64,000 nucleotides of DNA from Poriferisphaera corsica (GTDB taxonomy: Bacteria > Planctomycetota > Phycisphaerae > Phycisphaerales > Phycisphaeraceae). The translations under genes were made by a program, and so were the position numbers. The notes beneath the pieces were generated by a model. The model worked only from the letters and a program-made list of their open reading frames with translations. It had not been told where the DNA came from and did not search any database. Where the stretch lies: the NCBI RefSeq assembly GCF_007747445.1, contig NZ_CP036425.1, positions 930,001 through 994,000 on the forward strand, written 5' to 3'. Position 1 is the first letter of the stretch. Each line of letters begins with the position of its first letter. Of this stretch, positions 9,159-18,380 are shown piece after piece.

Positions 9159-9530
9159 ATGAATTCTTCAGAATCTAAATACGAACCATTGCCTGCCGAT
9201 CAGATCACGTGGGCAGCACTCCTTGGACAATGGGTTGAGTTTGCTCGTTCAGCCGTTGCGCTCCCTTCGAATGACGAGGGGGCACGAATGAAGGATTCCA
9301 TCGCTGATGTGATCATGCTTCAGGCCGTCTGGTTTGCACTTGAAAGCCTCAGCGGCCTCTCCACTGACGAGCAAGCTCTCGGCCTTAACCGCGCTGCGCT
9401 TCTAATAAAAAAACACAAAGCAAATCTTGTCAGCCGTTACACGGAAATACAAATGCCGCACTCAATGAGCCAGCTCATTTCAGATGCAGAATCTAGCTAC
9501 AGCAAAGCCAAATCAGCCGATAAAGAATAA
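9159..9530 (+). CDS. Hypothetical protein, helical, 123 aa
   Basis: I do not recognise it. It is a soluble, probably all-alpha protein (long amphipathic stretches such as ITWAALLGQWVEFARSAVAL and IMLQAVWFALESL) without Cys motifs, signal peptide or membrane span. There is no Shine-Dalgarno sequence; a perfect TATAAT lies 8 nt before the ATG, suggesting a leaderless mRNA. It follows the oxidoreductase gene by 45 bp but appears to have its own promoter. Confidence 0.7.
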   Translation: MNSSESKYEPLPADQITWAALLGQWVEFARSAVALPSNDEGARMKDSIADVIMLQAVWFALESLSGLSTDEQALGLNRAALLIKKHKANLVSRYTEIQMPHSMSQLISDAESSYSKAKSADKE

Positions 9531-9797
9531 TCATTAAACTGCAAAAAAAGCTTTGATTTTACTAGATTCCTCTATATATTGAATTCTTACATCGCTAATC
9601 ATGTTACTTTTAATTTAACTTCTATTGATTTTTGATTTCAATATTTTAAGTACTTGTTTTCAAATGTTTGTATAACGTTTAGATTGTCATAAATTACATT
9701 TACATCGATCTAGTCAATAATTGTTGATTATTATAACCGGCATAAAACCACACGAAACGAACACCAACCAAGGCGGAGAGGTTCTATCATCGTCATC

Positions 9798-9863
9798 ATG
9801 TTGCCTGCTACGATTGTGCGTAGGTTATATGGATCAGAGCTTGGTAGAGAGATATACCGGTAG
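9798..9863 (+). CDS. Possible 21-aa peptide within a short transcript
   Basis: ATG at 9798 runs to TAG at 9861 and would give a basic peptide with PATIVRRLYGSELGREIY. GGAGAGG lies about 18 nt upstream, too far for an ideal ribosome site. It is listed because it sits inside a segment that ends in a dedicated terminator. It could equally be an untranslated RNA. Confidence 0.25.
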   Translation: MLPATIVRRLYGSELGREIYR

Positions 9864-9870
9864 GGAGAGA

Positions 9871-9903
9871 ACACCCACATCATTTAGTATGTGGGTGTTT
9901 TTA
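9871..9903 (+). terminator. Intrinsic terminator of an unassigned short + transcript
   Basis: ACACCCACAT (9871-9880) pairs with ATGTGGGTGT (9889-9898), followed by TTTTTA on + only. The minus direction (pdxJ) lacks a T-tract past the 9871 side. Confidence 0.75.
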
Positions 9904-9928
9904 TCTATTGATCCGCTGTATGCAATGA

Positions 9929-10681
9929 TTAGCCCGTGAACCGATTGCAGATATTTAAATACGCCTTCACTGATTCTTTCAGCCCAGTTTGTAGCGCATC
10001 CGCGATCAGTGCATGTCCGATCGAAACCTCATCTAGCCACGGAATATGCTGAATCAAATAGCCGAGATTATCTAGATTCAAATCATGCCCCGCATTTAGC
10101 CCCAGTCCGGCTTTTTGTGCCGCTTTCGAAGCTTCGATGAACCGCCTTAAAACGTTATCCTGCTCGTCTGTTCCCCATGCATCCGCATACGGCTCCGTGT
10201 ACAGTTCAACGCGATCTGCGCCAACTTCTTTCGCCAGTCGAATTTCGTCAGGATCAGCATCCATGAATAAGCTCACCCGCCCGCAGTGTTTCTTCAAATC
10301 GCCAATCACTTCTATCAGCCGTTCGCGATTTTCGCTTACCTTCCAGCCAGCATTGCTCGTGAACGCTCCCGGATCATCCGGCACTAGCGTGCATTGATCA
10401 GGCTTCACCGTTGTGACCAGCTCAATATACTTCCCTTCAAACGGGTTCCCCTCAATGTTATATTCCCGTCCAGCGTATGCCGTTTCTTTCAAAACCTCCT
10501 GAATTGCATAGACGTCATACTCACGGATATGGCGCTCATCCGGTCTTGGATGTACGGTCACACCAACCGCTCCCGCGTCCAAAGCCGTTCGCGCAGCCCA
10601 CGTCACGCTCGGCACCTCCATATGCCGTGTGTTCCTCAGATGCGCTACCTTATTGACATTTACACTCAGCTTCGTCATCAC
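9929..10681 (-). CDS. pdxJ: Pyridoxine 5'-phosphate synthase
   Basis: Joins 1-deoxy-D-xylulose 5-phosphate with 3-amino-2-oxopropyl phosphate to give pyridoxine 5'-phosphate, the last ring-closing step of DXP-dependent vitamin B6 synthesis. 250 aa TIM barrel. Family motifs in order: LSVNVNKVAHLRNTR, GVTVHPRPDERHIR, ELVTTVKPDQCTLVPD, VSLFMDADPDEI, RVELYTEPYAD, GLNAGHDLNLDNL and EVSIGHALI. Length is usual for the family. Two adjacent Met codons are possible starts (10681, 10678). The genes upstream on the same strand are unrelated membrane proteins. Confidence 0.95.
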   Translation of the reverse strand: MMTKLSVNVNKVAHLRNTRHMEVPSVTWAARTALDAGAVGVTVHPRPDERHIREYDVYAIQEVLKETAYAGREYNIEGNPFEGKYIELVTTVKPDQCTLVPDDPGAFTSNAGWKVSENRERLIEVIGDLKKHCGRVSLFMDADPDEIRLAKEVGADRVELYTEPYADAWGTDEQDNVLRRFIEASKAAQKAGLGLNAGHDLNLDNLGYLIQHIPWLDEVSIGHALIADALQTGLKESVKAYLNICNRFTG

Positions 10682-10804
10682 GAGCCTTCCAAATCAATTT
10701 CATACAACACAGCCAGGACGGGCCACAGTCTCTGCCACAGATACCATCGGAAAGCTCAACACTTTATCCGCAATCTCACTCCCTCGCCAACCGTATTCAT
10801 TCAA

Positions 10805-11446
10805 TCAGATTTCGCCAAATGCCATCAGAGACGCAGCCATATTTATAAAGGACATCCCGATCACCAGGATTGCCATCTTTGCCATCCAAGGTTCGTGTTT
10901 TAGCTTTTCACCAGCCAAATGCTCGTTTCGTGTTATCAGAAATCTACCACAAGGCGCAAATATCAATTCAGCCAAAATGACTGCATACAGTATCCCCAAC
11001 ATCGCTGTCGCCATTCCCATACCAATCGTACTCGGATCTCTTAAATCACGTAGTATCGCAATCAGTCCTGTGATGAAACTAAAAATCCCAGCTATCCACG
11101 CGATGTTTCTTCCGCGATCCATCACCCGGACACTCGCTACAAACTCAGCATTATTCGAAAATCGTTTCCCAATCAGTACCGCTTTTATGCCCCGAATGAC
11201 GACCCCTAAGCCGCAAGTCATCCATAGCCCCCCAACCGTCAAGCCACCAACAATGATCATCTCCGGAATGTAGATCCACGCGCCAATATCTCCAGCCGCC
11301 GACATCCCCCAAACCATAACGGCAAGCATCAGCAATCCGCCCATGTAAAAACTGGAGAGCTTCATGCCTTCCTCATTTGTTTGGCGTGAAGAATCAATCG
11401 TTTCTGTATGGTGATCTTGCATGGTGGGCCTCGACAAAGATCTCAA
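10805..11446 (-). CDS. MotA-like integral membrane protein
   Basis: 213 aa with four or five predicted membrane spans. The segment IYIPEMIIVGGLTVGG resembles the start of MotA-type stator proteins, and the paired helices near MATAMLGILYAVILAELIFAP resemble the proton-channel helices of the MotA/TolQ/ExbB superfamily. There is no MotB-like partner next to it and the cytoplasmic loop is short, so motor function is doubtful. Met28 (MKLSSFYMGG) is a reasonable alternative start, since the first 27 residues are polar and not obviously conserved. Confidence 0.6.
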   Translation of the reverse strand: MRSLSRPTMQDHHTETIDSSRQTNEEGMKLSSFYMGGLLMLAVMVWGMSAAGDIGAWIYIPEMIIVGGLTVGGLWMTCGLGVVIRGIKAVLIGKRFSNNAEFVASVRVMDRGRNIAWIAGIFSFITGLIAILRDLRDPSTIGMGMATAMLGILYAVILAELIFAPCGRFLITRNEHLAGEKLKHEPWMAKMAILVIGMSFINMAASLMAFGEI

Positions 11447-11472
11447 AGAATTCTAAAAAACAATATCAATCA

Positions 11473-12030
11473 TTATCGGCTATCAGCACGTCTATTCTCG
11501 ATCATCTGATGCCAAATCCAGAACCCGCTACTCATTGCGACCAAACCAAAAATAACTAGCTGCCAAATACAAGCACCATGTCGCAGCAGATCACCCGCAT
11601 CACCAATATGATTTATCCATCCCAGCCCGATGTATGCACTATTGGCCAGCAAGCAAAAGCCCGCCCACCCCAACGTCCAGCGTTGCGGCCAGATCATAAT
11701 TCCCACGCGTTTCCATACAATCGTGGAGCCTATCGCCATAACTAACGGCACGGCGCATCCAGCACTTGCACCCATCCACGCCACAAACAGCGGTTGCGGA
11801 TTGATCCCAATAGTCGTTCTTGAAAAACCAACGGCGGGGACAATAATATCAATCTCGCTTCCACCGCTAAGCCATGCTCCCCATGCATGACCTAACTCAT
11901 GGATAGCCATCATCCCACACCACCAACTCAATAGACATGCAATAGCCCCAATCCCCGCTCGCCAGCATATCCGATATCTTTTCAATAAAAACAAACACGT
12001 CATCTTGCAATATGACGTAGCCACCATCAA
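11473..12030 (-). CDS. Membrane protein with HExxH motif, M50-like
   Basis: 185 aa with about four hydrophobic spans. AIHELGHAWGAWLSGG (HELGH at residues 44-48) inside the first half is the zinc motif of membrane-embedded M50-type proteases, here on or next to a transmembrane helix. The second zinc ligand motif of true site-2 proteases (NPDG-like) is not seen, so it may be a non-protease relative. Met10 is an alternative start. Same strand as neighbouring small membrane proteins with 16-26 bp gaps, suggesting cotranscription. Confidence 0.6.
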   Translation of the reverse strand: MMVATSYCKMTCLFLLKRYRICWRAGIGAIACLLSWWCGMMAIHELGHAWGAWLSGGSEIDIIVPAVGFSRTTIGINPQPLFVAWMGASAGCAVPLVMAIGSTIVWKRVGIMIWPQRWTLGWAGFCLLANSAYIGLGWINHIGDAGDLLRHGACIWQLVIFGLVAMSSGFWIWHQMIENRRADSR

Positions 12031-12046
12031 CTCATTCCATCGAAAC

Positions 12047-12187
12047 TTACATCATTGCAACAGCAATTAAAAACACAATGATACTCGTTGCCCAAAATAC
12101 TGGATTGGTTAAAACAGCATTTAATAATTTGTGACGCGTAGGTTCTTTGTGATGTACTCTCTTTTTCTTCGCATGATGCTTCGACAT
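12047..12187 (-). CDS. 46-aa basic single-span membrane protein
   Basis: ATG at 12187 is preceded by an excellent ribosome site (AAGGGGA, about 7 nt spacing) and runs to TAA at 12047. The first 20 residues are very basic (SKHHAKKKRVHHKEPTRHK), followed by one hydrophobic span (VFWATSIIVFLIAVAMM) that reaches the C-terminus. It therefore reads as a tail-anchored mini-protein with its positive end in the cytoplasm. It lies 16 bp upstream of the HExxH membrane protein on the same strand and may work with it. Function unknown. Confidence 0.7.
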   Translation of the reverse strand: MSKHHAKKKRVHHKEPTRHKLLNAVLTNPVFWATSIIVFLIAVAMM

Positions 12188-12325
12188 GTTAATCCCCTTT
12201 AGATATTGGGATTGATAACCTAGCTAATCATTCAAAGTGAAATGCAAAACCATACAAGCCAAGCAAGCAATCTGCTCGCATCACTATTTTAAGCGCTAAC
12301 ATCCAATCATCAAAGAAAAAAACAA

Positions 12326-12949
12326 TCACCTATCATGTATTGCAAGTCCAATCCCCAACAAACATAGCACGCTTCCAGAGACGTATCGTATGCTCCCCGC
12401 AATCTTATCATTCTTTTTTAGTTGCTCGCCAAGTTTCGCAGCAAAGACGCCAATGACTCCAAAAACCAAGATCGTCATCACCATAAAAACGGCACCGAGT
12501 TCTAGTAGCTGAGTCCATGCCCTGCTATCTTGATTAATGAATTGGGGTAGGAAAGATAGATAAAAAATTGCCACCTTCGGATTCAATATATTCGCAATCA
12601 CGCTTTGCTTATAAATTTGTTTGATCTGCTTGCCTTCGAGTTTGCCCGAAATATCGAAATGAGATTTATCAAAAAGAGCACGCAACCCCAGATAAATCAG
12701 ATAACCTGCGCCCACCAATTTAATCACCATAAAAGCAACTGCGCTCGCTTGAAGTATCGCACTGATCCCCACAATTGCAAAAGCAGTGTGTGCCAAGCTT
12801 CCAGTTGCAAAGCCAAACGCTGCAGCCAATGCCGCCTTCGTCCCTTGAGCCATGCCGCGAGTTAGTACATAGATCACGTCAGGACCGGGTGTGACTGCCA
12901 AGACTGCTGTTACCCCAATAAACAAAACTAATTTTTCCCATGTGACCAT
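12326..12949 (-). CDS. LysE/RhtB-family amino-acid exporter
   Basis: 207 aa inner-membrane exporter with six predicted spans. The N-terminus shows the family signature AVTPGPDVIYVLTRG. Further motifs are GFATGSLAHTAFAIVGISAIL and LVGAGYLIYLGLRAL, and the cytoplasmic loop ends with FLINxNPK-like VIANILNPKVAIFYLSFLPQF. Substrate (homoserine lactones, threonine, other amino acids) cannot be told from sequence. AAGGCG precedes the start. No regulator gene of the LysG type is adjacent. Confidence 0.92.
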   Translation of the reverse strand: MVTWEKLVLFIGVTAVLAVTPGPDVIYVLTRGMAQGTKAALAAAFGFATGSLAHTAFAIVGISAILQASAVAFMVIKLVGAGYLIYLGLRALFDKSHFDISGKLEGKQIKQIYKQSVIANILNPKVAIFYLSFLPQFINQDSRAWTQLLELGAVFMVMTILVFGVIGVFAAKLGEQLKKNDKIAGSIRYVSGSVLCLLGIGLAIHDR

Positions 12950-12982
12950 AATATTTACGCCTTGACTTGATGTTCATTCAGA

Positions 12983-13504
12983 CTAATTTTTCGTCTGTGC
13001 TTTGGTTGTTTTGTATAGCAGCGTTCCCAATAACATTGCGAGTAAAGCAAGGACTGTTGCTTGTAAAATACTCAGTAGAATGTTGTCTGCGATACCGGTT
13101 GAATATACTGCATGGTGCGAGTCGAATTGACTGTTGTACTCAATGACCCCGAAAAAGCCTATATATAAGGTGTAAATCGAGCCTAATCCTGTGATCAGCA
13201 CAGATGGTCCAAAAATCAGCCACATGCCAATGAGTACGATCGAGCTTCCTTTTTCTGATGTTCTTTCAGTTGCAGATCTGTACGCGTAGCCTTCACTGAA
13301 AATCTGCCCAAACGGATCGCTGCTTGCAATACCAGTTAAAGGTTTGCCACATTGCTCGCAAAAATGATTTTCCTTCGGGTTCTGTGTGAAGCAGCCGGGA
13401 CAAGCAAGCTCTGCATTCTCACCCATTTCCTCAACATACACATCCGCATTCGGATCGTCTGATTCCCAATATTCTCGGTCGTTGTTATTCGTTTCTTCAC
13501 TCAT
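12983..13504 (-). CDS. Zinc-ribbon membrane protein
   Basis: 173 aa. A very acidic N-terminus is followed by a zinc ribbon with Cys35, Cys38, Cys49 and Cys52 (ACPGCFTQNPKENHFCEQCG). The C-terminal half has two clear hydrophobic spans (IVLIGMWLIFGPSVLITGLG and ILQATVLALLAMLLGTLL). It is a common architecture for uncharacterised envelope proteins. Gap of only 15 bp to the SDR gene upstream, so the two may share a transcript. Confidence 0.72.
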   Translation of the reverse strand: MSEETNNNDREYWESDDPNADVYVEEMGENAELACPGCFTQNPKENHFCEQCGKPLTGIASSDPFGQIFSEGYAYRSATERTSEKGSSIVLIGMWLIFGPSVLITGLGSIYTLYIGFFGVIEYNSQFDSHHAVYSTGIADNILLSILQATVLALLAMLLGTLLYKTTKAQTKN

Positions 13505-13519
13505 TTTAACCTTTGGAAA

Positions 13520-14257
13520 TTAGCAAGCCCTAAACCATACCCATCGCGGCAATGCCCGCATGATCCATGCCATTAGCCGCCATCGTTTCGTGACCACCAC
13601 GTAAAACTTCCCCTTAATAATCCCCGCATAAGCCTGATCAACAGCCTTCTCCACTGGCTGCACCCAGAACATACGATCATTATCCTTTACCAGTTCCGTA
13701 TCAACAAATCCTGGCAAAACTGCTGTGACATTCACGTCTAACCGGTGCTTCATGAAGTACTGTTTGGCTGCTTCCAGATAAAGCCTTTCATACCCCTTGC
13801 TAGCGCTATAAACTGGCGCATCTCCAATCCCCTTGATCCCTGCGATTGAGCTTAGCCCCACAAGTGACCCTTTCTTCTGCTTCTGAAACAACTCAATCGC
13901 AGCATCCGCAATCGCGGTGAAGCCAACCACATTCACTCCATTTGTCCATTCACTGATCTCCCAGTCAGCCATCGAATTGTTTTTCCCGACACCCGCCGAA
14001 ATTACCACCATGTCAACGATACCGCCATCTTTAGCCATTTCATTCGTAAGGCTCTTGAAAATTTTTCTCGCTTCTTCCGTTTTGGTGACATCCATCTCTC
14101 TAATCAGCGCATTGTCTTCTCCGACCTCATCCCGTATTCGCTTCATCTCCACCGTACGCCGCCCCGTCATTCCCACGCGATACCCTTCCCGTACTAGCTT
14201 TCTAACAAAACCTTCGCCAATCCCTGAACTCGCGCCAATCACAATCGCATTTTTCAT
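13520..14257 (-). CDS. Short-chain dehydrogenase/reductase
   Basis: 245 aa NAD(P)-dependent oxidoreductase. The cofactor motif GASSGIG is at residues 8-14, VVISAGVG replaces the usual NNAG strand, Ser136/137 lies in LSSIAG, and the catalytic YSASK has Tyr150 and Lys154. The last 25 residues (RWRLMAWIMRALPRWVWF) are hydrophobic and aromatic and may form a membrane-associated end, as in some SDRs acting on lipid substrates. It lies 3 bp after the aldo/keto reductase gene, so the two are surely cotranscribed and may act in sequence. Confidence 0.9.
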   Translation of the reverse strand: MKNAIVIGASSGIGEGFVRKLVREGYRVGMTGRRTVEMKRIRDEVGEDNALIREMDVTKTEEARKIFKSLTNEMAKDGGIVDMVVISAGVGKNNSMADWEISEWTNGVNVVGFTAIADAAIELFQKQKKGSLVGLSSIAGIKGIGDAPVYSASKGYERLYLEAAKQYFMKHRLDVNVTAVLPGFVDTELVKDNDRMFWVQPVEKAVDQAYAGIIKGKFYVVVTKRWRLMAWIMRALPRWVWFRAC

Positions 14258-14260
14258 TCA

Positions 14261-15109
14261 TTAACCTTCCAGCGGAAACAGCGGCTCAACTGTACAATAA
14301 AAATCTTTTAATTTAGTTAGTTCCTCATCATGAAGCGGCTCGCAATTCTTAGCCGCTTGCTCAACACCTATCCGCATTAGTTTCGCATCGCCCGGCGGTA
14401 TCGCAGCCGCAATACCCGGTAAATTCAGCGTATATCGCAACAGTAAACCAATCGCCTCTTCACGATCCTCAGGCTCGTACCAGCATTTCGAATGCGTTCG
14501 TTCGCCAATCAACTTGGTTTTCGCCATGCTTTTTAGAGCTAAAATACCCATCCCCTTTTCATTGGCTGCCGCTAACATTCGCGGCCCAAACCCTGCTTCA
14601 TACGACACGAAATTCAGCGGCACTAACATGCTGTCAAATAGCCCGCTGGCAATAAGTTTCAGGGCGATTTCTTCATTGTGTGCGCTAAAGCCAGCGTATC
14701 TGATCTTTCCAGCTTTCTTTGCATTCATTAGGGCTTCAATAGCTCCGCCCTTACCCATTGCGAGCTTATAATCTTCTTCTGTCGTCATCGCGTGGAGTTG
14801 GTATAAATCGAAATGATCCGTGCATAATTTATTGAGTGAATCGTCTAACTCACGATTAGCATTATCTGCTGTTCGCTCTAGTGTCTTGCATGCCAGTACG
14901 ACTTCATTCCTGAAAGGCTTCAGGGCCGGCCCCATTAATTCTTGAGAGTTCATGTACTGTGGCGCGACATCAAAATATCGTATCCCCTGATCATATGCCC
15001 ACCTTACTTCCTCATTCACTTCCTCTTGTGGGCGTTCGCATATCGTTACGCCGCCTAACCCTAAGATAGACACCTCGAGATCCGTACGGCCTAATCGCCT
15101 TCGTCTCAT
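14261..15109 (-). CDS. Aldo/keto reductase
   Basis: 282 aa NADPH-dependent carbonyl reductase with a TIM barrel. The tetrad can be placed: Asp47 (RYFDVAPQY), Tyr52, Lys75 (VLACKTLER) and His106 (YQLHAM). The N-terminus (RRRLGRTDLEVSILGLGG) is typical of the subgroup containing L-glyceraldehyde 3-phosphate reductase-like enzymes. First gene of a two-gene unit with the SDR downstream. The physiological substrate is not evident. Confidence 0.9.
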   Translation of the reverse strand: MRRRRLGRTDLEVSILGLGGVTICERPQEEVNEEVRWAYDQGIRYFDVAPQYMNSQELMGPALKPFRNEVVLACKTLERTADNANRELDDSLNKLCTDHFDLYQLHAMTTEEDYKLAMGKGGAIEALMNAKKAGKIRYAGFSAHNEEIALKLIASGLFDSMLVPLNFVSYEAGFGPRMLAAANEKGMGILALKSMAKTKLIGERTHSKCWYEPEDREEAIGLLLRYTLNLPGIAAAIPPGDAKLMRIGVEQAAKNCEPLHDEELTKLKDFYCTVEPLFPLEG

Positions 15110-15279
15110 ACATCACCTCACACTCAGTAATTTTTTTAGCATACGTTACGATTCGCATACTTGCTTACATTGTAATCATACCCCACGGCATCGGATATGA
15201 AGTCAGATACCTAACCCAATGGGGCAGGGCGGTTCGTTTCTCACCACTTAGCAGCCTCTAGTAAGTATGCGCACAAAAA

Positions 15280-15310
15280 AAGACCACGCCGTGGGGATTG
15301 GCGTGGTCTT
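15280..15310 (-). terminator. Intrinsic terminator of fusA
   Basis: AAGACCACGCC (15280-15290) pairs with GGCGTGGTCTT (15300-15310). On the minus strand the stem is followed by a run of T (complement of 15274-15281). It lies 123 bp after the fusA stop. Confidence 0.88.
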
Positions 15311-15432
15311 GCGGTTGGGGTCTCGCTATAGAAGCGAGAAAGGTGGTTGGTCTAATTTATTATGCCGGTATTCTAACATCCGACGGTCTCAAATGCAAAC
15401 CCCATTCGAGACTTTCCACAAAGGCTTGCTAT

Positions 15433-17577
15433 TTACTTGTTCTCGCCTTCGACGATTTCCTTAGCAATGCTATCTGGAACTGGACGGTAATCCAATGGTT
15501 CCATTGAGTAGCTGGCACGGCCTTGTGACATGCCGCGGAGGCTGTTTGAATAACCAAACATTTCACTGAGTGGTGCTTCAGCCGTAACAATACGGGTGTT
15601 GCCTCGCTGCTCAGTGTCCGCAATGATCGCACGGCGGCGATTCAAGTCACCCGTCACATTACCCAAGAATTCGTCTGGAGTTGTGACAGAGACCTTCATA
15701 ACAGGCTCAAGAAGCTGTAGACCAGCCTTGCGGGTCGCTTCCTTAAAGCCAATCGAGCCAGCCATTTCGAATGCGAGCTGTGAGGAGTCGACATCGTGGT
15801 ACTTACCGTCGATGACTTCAACCTTACAACCGATCAGTGGGTAGCCAGCCAAGACGCCGCCCAGTGCAGTTGCACGAGCACCAACGCCGACGGATGGGAT
15901 GTATTCGCGAGGAATTGAACCACCCGTGATGCTGTCCTGGTAAGCAATGCCGTCCTTGTATAGCAAGTCCTGCTCTTTGGCTTCTTCTTCAGTGATTGGG
16001 CTGACGATGATAGTTGCATCACCGAACTGGCCGCGACCACCGGACTGTTTCTTATGAATGCCGCGTGCCTGAGCCGTGCCGTTGATCGTTTCACGATAAG
16101 CAACGCGTGGCTGACCGACGTTGACGCCAATCTTCAGGTCACGAGTCAATTTAACATTGATGATCTCAAGGTGAAGCTCACCCATGCCAGCAATAATGGT
16201 TTCGCCGGTTTCATCGTCATAGTGGAACTGGAACGATGGGTCTTCGCGGCGGATCGTTGCCAATGCACTTGAGAGCTTCTCTTTGTCGCCAGCACTTGCC
16301 GGTTCAATAGACATGGAGATAACTGGGTCTGGGAATTCCATACGGTCAAGAACGATTGGATCGTTCGCATCGCACAGTGTTTCGCCGGTGTAGCTGGTCT
16401 TCAGACCGACAACAGCAACGATTTCGCCAGCCTTCGCATCTTCACGAGCAATACGCTCTTTCGAGTGCATTTCGAAGATACGTGAGACGATTTCCTTCTT
16501 GCCGTTGTTCGAGTTCAACACACGTGTACCCTTCTGAAGAACGCCCGAGTAAACGCGGACATAAGTCAGGTCGCCGTGTGCATCGTTAACAATCTTAAAG
16601 ACCAATGCTGAGAAAGGTGCGTCTTCACTGTGTGGACGAGACAGTTTCTTCTCTGCGTCCTTAACATCAGTACCCTGAGTTTCAGGAACTTCCGTTGGAT
16701 TTGGCAGGTATTCAATCACACCGTCGATCAGCTTCTGAACGCCGATGTTTTGGAGAGCTGAACCACAGAAAACTGGGTGAGCCTCCTGAGCCAAGGTGCC
16801 CTTACGAAGTGCTGCTTTGAGCTCATCAACACTGATTTCTTCTTCCATCAGGAATTTTTCAGTCAGTGCATCGTCAAGCTCAGCAATAGATTCCACCATC
16901 TTATGGTGCCATTCATTAGCCTTGTCTTTCAGCTCAGCAGGAATATCTTCCTCTGTCACTGTTGAGCCCATATCTTCTTTGGAGAAGTAATAAGCTCTCA
17001 TTTCCATCAGGTCGATCACACCAACGTGATCGTTGGATGCGCCGATTGGGTATTGCACTGGAATGACTGGTGCGCCAAGACGCTCAATCAGTGTGCCGTA
17101 CGAGAACTCAAAGTCCGCACCCATCTTGTCCATCTTATTGATGAAGCAGACGCGTGGGACGCCGTAACGGTCAGCCTGACGCCACACAGTCTCTGACTGT
17201 GCTTCAACGCCTTCCTTACCGTCAAATACAACCACTGCGCCATCAAGCACACGCATCGAACGTTCAACTTCCATCGTGAAGTCAACGTGGCCTGGCGTGT
17301 CGATCAGGTTCAGTGTGTAAGTGGTGTTGTTGAATTCCCACGGACAAGTCGTCGCAGCAGACTGAATGGTAATACCGCGCTGCTGTTCGTCTTCCAAGTG
17401 GTCCATGGTAGCCGTACCTTCGTGAACTTCACCGATCTTGTAGTTCTTACCGGTGTAGTACAGGATACGCTCGGACACAGTCGTTTTGCCTGCGTCGATG
17501 TGGGCACAGATACCGAAGTTACGGGTCATGTCTAGACGACCCAGCTTCCCTTTTGGAGCTGCTGTTGCGGTGCTCAT
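15433..17577 (-). CDS. fusA: Elongation factor G
   Basis: Ribosomal translocase GTPase, 714 aa, normal length. GTP-binding motifs in order: AHIDAGKTT (G1), RGIT (G2), DTPGH (G3) and NKMD (G4), followed by domains II to V, with SGGRGQFGD and [13 protein letters not shown] sequences in the C-terminal half. Gene stands alone, without rpsL, rpsG or tuf beside it, unlike the usual str operon. A long gene-poor region of about 800 bp lies upstream and a strong terminator downstream. Confidence 0.97.
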   Translation of the reverse strand: MSTATAAPKGKLGRLDMTRNFGICAHIDAGKTTVSERILYYTGKNYKIGEVHEGTATMDHLEDEQQRGITIQSAATTCPWEFNNTTYTLNLIDTPGHVDFTMEVERSMRVLDGAVVVFDGKEGVEAQSETVWRQADRYGVPRVCFINKMDKMGADFEFSYGTLIERLGAPVIPVQYPIGASNDHVGVIDLMEMRAYYFSKEDMGSTVTEEDIPAELKDKANEWHHKMVESIAELDDALTEKFLMEEEISVDELKAALRKGTLAQEAHPVFCGSALQNIGVQKLIDGVIEYLPNPTEVPETQGTDVKDAEKKLSRPHSEDAPFSALVFKIVNDAHGDLTYVRVYSGVLQKGTRVLNSNNGKKEIVSRIFEMHSKERIAREDAKAGEIVAVVGLKTSYTGETLCDANDPIVLDRMEFPDPVISMSIEPASAGDKEKLSSALATIRREDPSFQFHYDDETGETIIAGMGELHLEIINVKLTRDLKIGVNVGQPRVAYRETINGTAQARGIHKKQSGGRGQFGDATIIVSPITEEEAKEQDLLYKDGIAYQDSITGGSIPREYIPSVGVGARATALGGVLAGYPLIGCKVEVIDGKYHDVDSSQLAFEMAGSIGFKEATRKAGLQLLEPVMKVSVTTPDEFLGNVTGDLNRRRAIIADTEQRGNTRIVTAEAPLSEMFGYSNSLRGMSQGRASYSMEPLDYRPVPDSIAKEIVEGENK

Positions 17578-18380
17578 ACCTTCTAACCTTTAACTGAAAA
17601 AAGAGGTCTGCTACTTTGTTATCAATATTAGCCGGTGCATCGAGCACCGTTCTATTCATACCAGCTTTCGCCAGTCTAAATTTCTTCTATTGCTTGCCGT
17701 TCCATCCCTAACAGCCACATTCATGGCCGTCGCGGCATACTCTTGGGTGGGGCTTCTCAGCCTGTTTCCAACCTGGCTTCTCAATTCCCCGCCTTACCGC
17801 TTGATGCAACGCTCTAACTCCCTCACATCCCGCGTTACATGCTCTCCACAGCCCCCTCTGCCGCCCAAAACAACACAAAAAATCAAGGCGCTACTATTAA
17901 TAGTAAATTTCCGTGGAGCGAAAAGAATAACCGCTTTACGCCCCCCGTCAAGTTTAAGGCCTACTCACGCCCCATCCATGCCCCTAAATCACGTTAAACT
18001 CGGCACAATATGACAAATATATCGACTGCCGCACCCTTCTCCTCAATCATCGTCTCCCCCAATCCGCCCTCATATCACTCTCCAAAGCCCCAAATGCACT
18101 CAACCTGGTGGCCCCACAATCAAATCCCAATCTCCGACTGATCAATAACTTACCGGTATTCGACGTATTTAGGGGTTTGCCCGAAATATTAGCAGTGGTT
18201 CGCCTATCTTCCACTCGAAAAGCTAAAAATCTTCATCATTTACATATTTAAAACATTTTTTACGACATAGTCCGCTCCACTTAGCTCGAAAAGTTAATTG
18301 TACGAGTTTATGTCAGTAACATTAGTCACGTAAGTGCTTACAGTTTGAAGATTTGTTTGCCACAATATCTCGTTGAACCA
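17578..18380. other. Gene-poor region upstream of fusA
   Basis: About 800 bp. The fusA promoter must lie near the left end. Short open frames here lack ribosome sites and coding character. At 18329-18342 CGTAAGTGCTTACA resembles half-sites of LacI-family operators. I see nothing else. Confidence 0.5.

Larger units (their letters stand above)
9531..9928. other. AT-rich intergenic region with a terminator-ended segment
   Basis: 9531-9720 is AT-rich and shows no coding potential. 9720-9902 is more GC-rich and ends in a strong + strand terminator although the last + gene stopped 340 bp earlier, so a short independent transcript is likely. Confidence 0.5.

Noticed and set aside
9721-9939. 72-codon open frame on +
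   Set aside because: It runs straight through a strong transcription terminator and into the 3' end of pdxJ.
17690-18013. 107-codon open frame upstream of fusA
   Set aside because: No ribosome site, Pro/Ser/Thr-rich without domain character, in a gene-poor stretch; likely chance.
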